DNA from: Bugula neritina
Taxonomy: Eukaryota; Bryozoa; Gymnolaemata; Cheilostomatida; Bugulidae
Length of the DNA: 64,000 bases
Reading direction: 5' to 3'
NCBI GenBank assembly: GCA_964035545.1
Contig: OZ037765.1
Coordinates: 432,001 to 496,000 of the forward strand
The notes below the pieces were generated by a model. It was given only the letters and a program-made list of their open reading frames with translations, made no database searches and had not been told where the DNA came from. The translations under genes were made by a program, and so were the position numbers. Every line of letters begins with the position of its first letter. Positions within the stretch are counted from its first letter, which is position 1. Below are positions 35,501 to 47,500 of this stretch, in pieces.

Positions 35501-38500
35501 TATTTTATCTCTTTTATAATCTAGAATTTTACACATATCTTACACATTAGGCCTTTGAATACCCTTGAGACAGAGAGACTGTAACCTCAAACAGCTCTAT
35601 CGTCTGCTGTCATTACTCGTTAGACATGATGCAGAAGACTCATTAATTAAAGCCACAAAAATTCCGCTATGATGAATATCTTTTTAAAGTGATAAAAATA
35701 CAATAAAATACAGAAATGAATTATTTATAAAATAATCAGTTTACTTTGTTTCAACTACTCAAGAATTTCCCAGCAGACCTTTCAAATATTTCATAGCTGA
35801 CTGCAGCCCAACTGTTACTTGGTAGTGAAGTATTAACCAACAGCTGGTAAAGGTTTGTTTCCATGAGAGTTTAAGGTGCAAAAAATGTTTTTGTGTTGAA
35901 AGGAACATAAAACGGATAAAAAGGTGATCAATTATATTGATGGAGATGATATAGCAGGAGGATGGAGTCAATTCTATCATATAAATCACTAGAGCAATAA
36001 TTACTCCTAGAAATGTGTAATTTAAACCTAGAAAATTCATTACCTTGTTTGAAAATAGATTAATGTACAACAAATAGGGCACTTATGGTAAACAATGGAC
36101 TGGCCAAATTGTATTATATTGTAATAAATATTATAATCCAATATATTTCATTGATACATTATGATGAATTATAATATTATAATATATGACACTATTAACA
36201 TATAGTAATATATTTCAGGTGTTTTAGACCCACATACTTTTATAATCTATTTATTACTAACAAAAAAAATGCTTGTAACTAACTATTTTACTTTTCTCAT
36301 GTTATTTGTCACTACTAACCACCTCAACTCAAATATTGAATATTGGAAATGGATTGACAGCCAGAACAAGTTCAGCACTGCTCATAATTCACGCAACAAG
36401 TAGTAAATAACTGGCTCAGCCCTAGTAAATGCCCTCCATTTCAGAGAGAAAACTTCAAGTGAGATGAAGAGTAGAATTGGAGAAGATATCTGTACTGAAA
36501 GGTGCAGTTGGGAGTGACTGTGGTTTAGAGAACATATTTTCATATGAGTATAAATTAAATAGATTAGAATGATTAACATTATCACCCTATTGTCTGCCCC
36601 ACAATGTAAACAAAGGACTATAAACTCCGTCTAGTAGATAGCACATGGTGCGTGCAGACAGTAGTGAGGTGTCAGCCAATCACCACTGAGGTTACATGAA
36701 GCTAGTCACCCTATTGGCTAGTAAACTGAGCCTGAGGGGATGTAGTGGAGATATTTATGAGAGAATAACAGAGAGTATATACTAGTAGTTGGGAGTCGTG
36801 CAGCATACCTGCACAGGTAATATTAATACAGGTAATAGTAATACAGGTAATGTTAATACAGGTAATACTACATCAGAGCTAGACACTTGGACAGTTACAT
36901 GGTTGGCATTGATCAAGAGGTAAGACTAGATATATAGATATATTGATTGATTGATTACATAATATGTTAGCATTGTGAGCTTGATATACTGAGAGCTTGG
37001 TAAAACCAGCTGAACACACAGTTATATCTTATTGCATGCTATCAAAGAGCACTAAATAGAAAAGAGAGAGCTAGATACTGTAGTTGTAGCAGTAATTTTC
37101 TGCTCTTAGATTGAGAAAACAAGATTTTAAAGAGATGAATGCTAGCTTAACCACTGTTACACTTTATATACACATATTTTATACTATGTCAATAACCTTG
37201 TATACACAATACATGCACACCTTTTAGTGAAGTAGTAGCATCATTACACACTACAAGATTTGTTTCTTTAACAATGATAGTAATTGCTGGCAGGTGTAAT
37301 GGCCTGTGAGGTGTGTACTGGTAGACTATACAGTGTGTAGTGGTAGACTATACAGTGTGTAGTGGTATACTATACAGTGTGTAGTGGTATACTATACAGT
37401 GTATACTGGTATACTATACAGTGTATACTGGTATACTATACAGTGTATACTGGTATACTATACAGTGTATACTGGTATACTATACAGTGTGTACTGGTAT
37501 ACTATACAGTGTGTACTGGTATACTATACAGTGTGTACTGGTATACTATACAGTGTGTACTGGTATACTATACAGTGTGTACTGGTATACTATACAGTGT
37601 GTACTGGTATACTATACAGTGTGTACTGGTATACTATACAGTGTGTACTGGTATACTATACACTATACAGTGTGTACTGGTATACTATACAGTGTGTAGT
37701 GAATAGAGTTGAGTTAGTGCTCCGGCAGTCTTTTTATTGCACAGAGTTGAACATTTCTATACGTAGATCGACTGGGGGTTCAGGGAGATAGACTGAGGGT
37801 TCAGGGAGATAGAATGCTATTCAGTTACAATAAACATGTCACATGCAATCAGTGTGACATGTGGACAAGCAGTGCCAACTGCTCTCCAATTGCTCCCTTG
37901 TCCAACATCAAAGTGAATTTTATCCAGAGCTATAACAATTATTTTCTGCTCCGTGATGAAATAAAGACAGTGTTTTGACATGGGATAGCCAGTGCTTTGA
38001 TGAACATGGCTTTTATGTAGATTATTAGATTTATTTTGGTAATACAGTAAATAACTGTTTGGGTAGCATGACTCTACTTACTTACCCTGCTATTGCATTT
38101 ACCCTACCTCTATACTTACTCTACCTCTATACTTACTCTACCTCTATACTTACTCTACCTCTATACTTACTCTACCTCTATACTTACTCTACCTCTATAC
38201 TTACTCTACCTCTATACTTACTCTACCTCTATACTTACTCTACCTCTATACTTACTCTACCTCTATACTTACTCTACCTCTATACTTACTCTACTGTTGC
38301 AAGTTTTGGTGCAATCTACACAAACTAAAATGCCAGCTAACTTGCAGTTTCAAGACTTGTTGGTTATTGTTGACTTGTTACTTTCTATTCAACAGAAACT
38401 TGAGTACACACTACTACTATCTAAATAATTCATCATTTTTCAACAAATTCTACAAATAGTTTAGCCAGTGCATCTTCTGTTATGATTGTTTACATTTTGC

Positions 38501-41500
38501 GTAGAGAGAAATATTGAGTGCAGGAGCTAGTTGTTGGTTGAATAGATAAGTTGTGAGTGACCCTGTGTGTAGAGATGTTAGTTTGATATGTCCACTGACA
38601 CAGAATGTAAAACATCATGCTATACCGCACCTTGCATTCCTCTATCAACTCAACAAAAGAGGCTTTGTTATCTCACAAACAAGTATGATGTTTCGCACGC
38701 ACTGTATAACCAAGATACCTCGGTCTAAACTAGCAGGAAACTTTTCAGTATAGCTGAGTAAATGTGTTAATACTTCAGAGTAGAACAGATGCTGCTCGGC
38801 ATCATGTAAATGTGGTGGTGGTTGCTGCATGTGGGAACTTCATTATGCAAATGTTTTGTTTTGTTCTGTGAGGGGTAAATGCTAATGAGATTGAGGTTTA
38901 TGAAATATTCATATCCCGGAGGTACATCAGCCCAACTGTTGGCAACTGCTGTGTAAGATTATAGTAATTTATGTTAACTGAATGTTTGGTAGTCTATGGA
39001 ACAAAGGGCTGAGCAGTTGGAAAGCTTCACGGAGCAGTTCAGTCAAATGTGGAAGCTTCGAAAAGCTCGTTCTATATTTAGGGAGTTTCTGTGCAATTTT
39101 GTAGCCAACTTTTGACTGAATAATTGCTAGGCTAGCAGACATTTGTCTGGGGAGAGAGGTGAGTGGTCTGGGGGTATAAACAGAGTGACTGTGAGAGGGT
39201 AGACTTGAGAGGGATGCAGTATCGCTTACACAATACTCTGTTTGTATTCAACATGATTGATTAATTAGCCCAATTACCTGCAGCTTATTGTCACATGAAT
39301 GGTTTGTGTAACATTGATCAACAGCCTCTTTAGCAAGCTACTGAATTAATCAAAGCAAGAACTGAGTATAAATATTTTATACTTGAGAGTACAACAAATC
39401 TTTGTATTACTCCATTGCTGTATTCTACTGCAAGGTGCAACATCTAATACTCAAATATTGGCAGCGTTTTGCCTCACAAAACACTGCATGACCATCTTTC
39501 AGTGGATTACTTCAGTATTCATTTTTAATAAACAAGAAATGCTTTTTTTTGGCTGTGGTAATACATAAACAAATATTGCACAAATACCAGAGAGTATTTT
39601 AACATGAATAATTTGACTCCAGTCTCCAATATTTGAACAGAGAGAATTGTACCAATGAGAGTATTTGTTGGAAAAGTGTAGCTACAACTACTAACAGCTC
39701 AATAATCACTTCGCTAAACAAACAATGTGTTCAAACAACTGGAGAAATATTGTCCAGGTGCAAACATTTGTGATTTCATCTCTCAGCTAAATGTTAATTG
39801 AAGACTATACAATGAAGAGTATTGAGAGAGGATATGATGAGAGCAAAGTTGAATGCAGGCAAAACTGCTGAAGGTTTAGCAAGGGGCAAGTGAACACCAA
39901 CAGCAGGAAAAATCAATTTTTTGGATATACAAGAGTATTTCACAAGAGCAGTTCACTAGAGCAAATATGATGCAGGTGGTGCTGCAAATGATGGGGGGTA
40001 TCAGTTGAAAAGATGTCCCTTTCAACACCTGGCTGTTGGTTCACACCTACTCATGAAAATTAGCTATTATCGTAAATCATAGAGATATTATTCTTGTATC
40101 AAACAATATTGATTCTGTATTTGTTAGGTATACAAAGCAGCAATAAAATACAATCACTAGGAGATTGATTGGTCTGAAGAAGAGAGTACAACATGCCATC
40201 AGACATAGCAGTGCTGTTCTACGTGGGGATACTTATCCCAACCATCATCACCATAGCAGTGTTTCTCGGCTTCCTATTATGTCTGTATAAACACAATCGG
40301 AATAAGAGGCAGCAGGCTAGGCTGACCCACCGAGCGCTGCCAGCCACGCCCCCTCACCACAAGAAAAAGCACAGTTCAGACAAGTGTTCACAGCACAGCG
40401 CCGACAGCGCCATAGACCTGGGAGAGGTGGACACGAGTATAGATGAGAAACTGGGAGGTGCCGGCGTCATACTGGACACGAGGAAACTCCGAGAGAGCCA
40501 CCACGCTTACCAGAACGAGGCAAGTACATTTCATTCTCATATGAGTGGTGTTTGGCATCAAGTGGCCTGTTTTGACACTGTTGGGGAATGAACAAGTTGC
40601 CATTGATAAACAGGATGAGGCACTTCATACCCTTTCTTCATAGCAAGCTGAAACGTTGTCAGAGTTGTGTAAGTAGCACCAATTCAAAGCCACACACTCA
40701 GGGCTAAATTAAAATTCTTCAATATTCCCATGGGCAGAGTAGAACTGCCTGTTCAAACTAATTCAGTAACAACTGATATACATGTTACAGGTGATGCAGC
40801 ATAGTGCAGGAGTAGATGTACACGCTGGAGCTGATGGTACCCTGAGAAAGGGGTTCTACCCTTCAAGGGAGACACTCAGTGCTGAAATACACAGTCCAGT
40901 AAAAATATATGAGAAAATGTCAGACGTTCAGATACTGGCCCTGCAGATACAAGAAAAAGGAGAAATGGATAGAGAATGTGAGAAACAGTTAGTATCGCCA
41001 GGAGACAAGGCGGGGAGAGGTGAGTCAACAATAACCAGGTACCCGAAGGAGAGCTCCATCTCTAGATACACCTCAGCCAGTAAACTGGTGGCTGGTGTAT
41101 GTCCACCTACAAACAATCAGCTGGATAAGTCAGCCACCAACTACGCTGCCTACTCGTCCTCCTGGTATGACTCTACCGACAGCGTCACCGAGTCCAACAG
41201 ACACAACCTTGACATTTATCGACACCAGATGTACAAGTGTAAACCATCGTGGAAACCGAACATAGCGGCCAGTTGCTCCTCTAACACTGATAACTACTCC
41301 TCTATGGAGTCTTCTCAGGTTTAGTGGAGTGAGTAGAAGACAACTTCAAATGATGCAATCATTTGGGAGAATTATCAAACTGAGTGGGTTGCTAAGATGC
41401 TAAACACATCAAACAATCATCAAAACAACTTCAGAACATTTATTTTGAAAAATAACTAACTGGTTGCGTATATGCATGACAATCAATGTGTCTTTTATCA

Positions 41501-44500
41501 CTCTGATAATCTCTTCTCAATATATAATTTATTGTGTAACTCAAAGAGGAATCTAGCACTAAGCAAATTTTTCCTTTCTAATTATATTCTGCCACCTGGA
41601 GTTTGCATATAATTTAGAGAGAATTAAAAGCTCAAAGCAGAAGTAATGTGTATAAAGCTATTATATTTTCACACATAATCAAATAAAACATATTAATTAG
41701 TATTCCTAATCAGTCCTGGGGTGTTGTTAGTAAATGAAAAGCAATGACATATCACAATCTTATGTGTGCTTTATGTAAAACACAGACTAACACACCTATC
41801 TCCATTCAAGTTTGAACAACTCTTTTAAAATGCCATTAGTGAGCCTTGCTCCTATTACAATGCCCTATCATATATATTTGCATACTCGGGCATCCATTAA
41901 ACCTTCTCTAATGGAACTTAGTTATTGTGAAATGAATACAGCCAGAGGCAAATACGATACACTTTTTGTCCCATGTCAAACAACAATTTACACTGCATCC
42001 GTATTCTAAAGTTGACATGTTTTAACAGGCTCTTTTGTAAATAGATGTTTTATGGAGTGCCCTCGCAGTATGAGAGAGAGATATGGTTTAAAATTGCCTT
42101 GTCTTAAAAAGTATAAGTTGCAGTGGAGAGTTTAATAAACACACTAGATTGTTGGAAAACTCTTCAAAGAACAGAAGTTTGGAATTTCTGCAGAGCAGCA
42201 GTTAGCCCTACACATGTATCTACACTTGTATCTACACATGTATCTACACATGTATCCACACTTGTTTTTAGACATGTATCTACACATGTATCTACACACT
42301 TGTTTTTAGACACCCCACAACAATTATTCAGTTTTTTGCCGTGTCAATCAACTCAAGCTGAGTAGATATGCTCTAATCAAATCACGAGATAAACTGGCCA
42401 CACCACGACCTGCCATTCATCTTTCTCCTGTCACCAGATTGTGTAAAACACAGAATAACCAACTCTGAATATTCATGAATGGCTTGTTGTGTCAAGACGG
42501 AGTGACAATTGGCAGCTGTTAGCATTTACTGTCAGTTTCAGGGCAACATTCACCAACACTATATAACCTTCAAACTTATACAATATACTAATTATAGAGA
42601 GTATACTAAATAAACTAGAGTTCTCTTACCACTTCTCTCAACGGCCATCATCTGTTTGAGCAGAACGTCACACTGTTTCTGTAGGGTGGAAAGTGTGCCA
42701 CAGCCTGGAGATAATATAATAATTGAAGTAAATACAAGAAATACAACACCTGACAGGTAAAGATACTTATCGACCCCATGAAGTAGCAGCCCTACCAGCA
42801 TGGGCTGAGGAAACAGTTTAAACAGTTTATAAACAGTAAGCAATGCACGTTTACTTTCAGAATATCCCATTTATTTATCACTGTGATGTGAACATGTAGT
42901 AGATAATGCACTGAAGGATTGAGCTAATGGAGTGATTCACAGGAGTGTACAAGGGGTGCAGGAGTGTACAAGGGTGTGCATGAGTGTGCAAGGGGGTGCA
43001 GGAGTGTACAAGGGGAGGTGGACTGAGTCAAGGATAAACTAGTAACATGACAAGGAGGAGACAACTCCATTTAGAAAACTATGAGAATTAAAGTAAATTT
43101 AAGGAGAAGAAAGATTACAGGATCCCTGAGGGTACAAATTGGAGTTGTTCTCACTATTAAACGTTGGAAGGACAATTCCAAAGTTGAATGACAAGTTGAA
43201 ACTTAGCAAACAAAATATTCTGCATTTCCTTTCCTTCTGAAGCAAAGAGCAACCCACCTGGTGCTTTGGCCTCAAACGCCTGTATAAGCCGCGTGCACTT
43301 CAACTCGTACAGTTGGGGCTGTTCCGGGAAGCTTTCAAACATACTGCAACATAAACAGAGGGGCTGAGGCTACAAAATAAGAATATATTAGAAGAGTTGA
43401 TGAAGTTTGCGAGACACACAGACAGAAGAGAGAATAGAGTGGTGAACTCACAAGTCAAACATTTCATTCTCCAAATCTGTGGCCCACTTGAACAACTTGA
43501 CTATGTGGATGAATCCGGCAGCCAGATTCACACTTCCTGTGAGAGCATAACCAGAGTATATATATGAACATAACCAGAGTATATATATTGTATAACGTAA
43601 TCACCCTGCATATTGCCATGTATTATGTACTAGATTATAACATTAGACTACTTTAGATATATTATAATGTTCAACAAACCACTACTAGAATATACTCTAA
43701 ACAAGTCGTACTAGAAACCTCACCTGGGTTCTCGATCATGGCGTGTTTGAAGACGGTTTGGGCCACCTTCCCCTGCAATACCTCTTCACTCACAGAGTCG
43801 TTGTGTGCGTACTACAACAGGATATGCTCTAGAATATTCTATTGCTTGACTGTGAGTACGTAGTAACTGTGAGTACGCAGTATCTGTGAGTACACAGTAA
43901 CTGTGAGTACGCAGTAACTGTGAGTACGTAGTAACTGTGAGTACACAGTAACTGTGAGTACATAGTAACTGTGAGTACGCAGTAACTGTGAGTACGTAGT
44001 AACTGTGAGACATAGTAACTGTGAGTACACAGTAACTGTGAGTACGTAGTAACTGTGAGACATAGTAACTGTGAGTACACAGTAACTGTGAGTACACAGT
44101 AACTGTGAGTACACAGTAACTGTGAGTACATAGTAACTGTGAGTACGCAGTAACTGTGAGTACGTAGTAACTGTGAGACATAGTAACTGTGAGTACACAG
44201 TAACTGTGAGACATAGTAACTGTGAGTACACAGTAACTGTGAGTACATAGTAACTGTGAGTACGCAGTAACTGTGAGTACGTAGTAACTGTGAGACATAG
44301 TAACTGTGAGTACACAGTAACTGTGAGTACACAGTAACTGTGAGTACATAGTAACTGTGAGTACGCAGTAACTGTGAGTACGTAGTAACTGTGAGACATA
44401 GTAACTGTGAGTACACAGTAACTGTGAGACATAGTAACTGTGAGTACGTAGTAACTGTGAGACATAGTAACCGTGAGTACGTAGTAACTGTGAGTACGTA

Positions 44501-47500
44501 GTAACTGTGAGACATAGTAACTGTGAGTACACAGTAACTGTGAGTACATAGTTACTGTGAGTACTTACTCTGGGTAGAGAGACTTTCTTCAACAGACCCT
44601 CCTTCTTTAGAATGTTTCTCCGCTTTATCTGTCAACACAACACAGAGAGTATCACGGAGGGAGGGGAGACAACGTCCCGCCTTAACCAACACAGAACCAC
44701 AGCTATTTGATGAACACACACTATATATACTTACTTGATGTGCGTACAGCAGCTCCAGTCTGAACAGCTGTAATATAAACAGTAGAGTAATATAAACAGT
44801 AGAGTAATATAAACAGTATAGTAATATAAACAGTAGAGTAATATAAACAGTATAGTAATATAAACAGTAGAGTAATATAAACAGTATAGTAATATAAACA
44901 GTAGAGTAATATAAACAGTATAGTAATATAAACAGTAGAGTAATATAAACAGTATAGTAATATAAACAGTAGAGTAATATAAACAGTAGAGTAATATAAA
45001 CAGTATAGTAATATAAACAGTAGAGTAATATAAACAGTAGAGTAATATAAACAGTATAGTAATATAAACAGTATAGTAATATAAACAGTAGAGTAATATA
45101 AACAGTATAGTAATATAAACAGTAGAGTAATATAAACAGTATAGTAATATAAACAGTAGAGTAATATAAACAGTATAGTAATATAAACAGTAGAGTAATA
45201 TAAACAGTAGAGTAATATAAACAGTAGAGTAATATAAACAGTATAGTAATATAAACAGTAGAGTAATATAAACAGTATAGTAATATAAACAGTAGAGTAA
45301 TATAGACAGTAGAGTAATATAAACAGTAGAGTAATATAAACAGTAGAGTAATATAAACAGTAGAGTAATATAAACAGTAGAGTAATATAAACAGTATAGT
45401 AATATAAACAGTAGAGTAATATAAACAGTATAGTAATATAAACAGTAGAGTAATATAAACAGTAGAGTAATATAAACAGTATAGTAATATAAACAGTAGA
45501 GTAATATAAACAGTATAGTAATATAAACAGTAGAGTAATATAAACAGTAGAGTAATATAAACAGTAGAGTAATATAAACAGTGTAGTAATATAAACAGTA
45601 GAGTAATATAAACAGTAGAGTAATATAAACAGTAGAGTAATATAAACAGTATAGTAATATAAACAGTATAGTAATATAAACAGTATAGTAATATAAACAG
45701 TATAGTAATATAAACAGTATAGTAATATAAACAGTATAGTAATATAAACAGTAGAGTAATATAAACAGTGTAGTAATATAAACAGTAGAGTAATATAAAC
45801 AGTATAGTAATATAAACAGTAGAGTAATATAAACAGTATAGTAATATAAACAGTAGAGTAATATAAACAGTAGAGTAATATAAACAGTAGAGTAATATAG
45901 ACAGTAGAGTAATATAAACAGTAGAGTAATATAAACAGTAGAGTAATATAAACAGTAGAGTAATATAAACAGTAGAGTAATATAAACAGTATAGTAATAT
46001 AAACAGTAGAGTAATATAAACAGTATAGTAATATAAACAGTAGAGTAATATAAACAGTATAGTAATATAAACTCACCTCGTGCCAGAGTACGGCAGAGCC
46101 CTTGTTGAAGGAGATCCCTTTAAGGAGAATGTGTCGTGCTGACTCTACAGAGAGGATGGCTTCCAGTTCAAACTTGGCAGCAGACAACCACAGCGCTACA
46201 ATACAACAGTGTAACATATGTGACTACAGTGAAACATGTGTGACTACAGTGAAACATATGTGACTACAGTGAAACATATGCGACTACAGTGTAACATGTG
46301 TGACTACAGTGTAACATGTGTGACTACAGTGTAACATGTGTGACTACAGTGTAACATATGTGACTACAGTGAAACATGTGGGACTACTTACAAGGCACAT
46401 TGGTGATTACTTGCAGAGCTCTGGTATACAATGAAGATACTTGAGTTCGGTTTTTCTGTAAAGCAAAATATTATTTAATATTATAATTATATAATATTAT
46501 ATTATATAGTATATATATATATAATCCATAAAGGTCAAGGTTAAAAAAAACACTCACCACAACTTTTTTCACAAAGTGGATTCTATTTTCCCACAGTTCA
46601 GATGCCTGCTACAAAACAATAATATAATACATTAATACAGTAGTATAACATAGTATAATGTGCTACAATACAGTAGTATAATATAGTATAATGTGCTACA
46701 ATACAGTAGTATAATATAGTATAATGTGCTACAATACAGTAGTATAATATAGTATAATGTGCTACAATACAGTAGTATAATATAGTACAATGTGCTACAA
46801 TACAGTAGTATAATATAGTATAATGTGCTACAATACAGTAGTATAATATAGTATAATGTGCTACAATACAGTAGTATAATATAGTATAATGTGCTACAGT
46901 ACAGTAGTATAATATAGTATAATGTGCTACAATACAGTAGTATAATATAGTATAATGTGCTACAATACAGTAGTATAATATAGTATAATGTGCTACAATA
47001 CAGTAGTATAATATAGTATAATGTGCTACAATACAGTAGTATAATATAGTATAATGTGCTACAATACAGTAGTATAATATAGTATAATGTGCTACAATAC
47101 AGTAGTATAATATAGTATAATGTGCTACAATACAGTAGTATAATATAGTATAATGTGCTACAATACAGTAGTATAATATAGTATAATGTGCTACAATACA
47201 GTAGTATAATATAGTATAATGTGCTACAATACAGTAGTATAATATAGTATAATGTGCTACAGTACAGTAGTATAATATAGTATAATGTGCTACAGTACAG
47301 TAGTATAATATAGTATAATGTGCTACAATACAGTAGTATAATATAGTGTAATGTGCTACAATACAGTAATATAATATAGTGTAATGTGCTACAATACAGT
47401 AATATAATATAGTATAATGTGCTACAATACAGTAGTATAATATAGTATAATGTGCTACAGTACAGTAATATAATATAGTATAATGTGCTACAATACAGTA

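Noticed and set aside
30241-38292. CRISPR-like regular repeats
   Set aside because: The direct repeats have no unique spacers and are ordinary minisatellites in an animal genome.
43786-44592. Three overlapping minus-strand frames of 228-268 codons
   Set aside because: They derive from the 17-bp array in UTP6 intron 8. Only the short exon 8 (44569-44628) is coding.
44721-46217. A 498-codon minus-strand open frame of repeating Tyr, Thr, Ile and Leu
   Set aside because: It is the translation of a 17-bp intronic array (TAATATAAACAGTAGAG) in UTP6 intron 6. The flanking exons 6 and 7 are real, but the array is spliced out.
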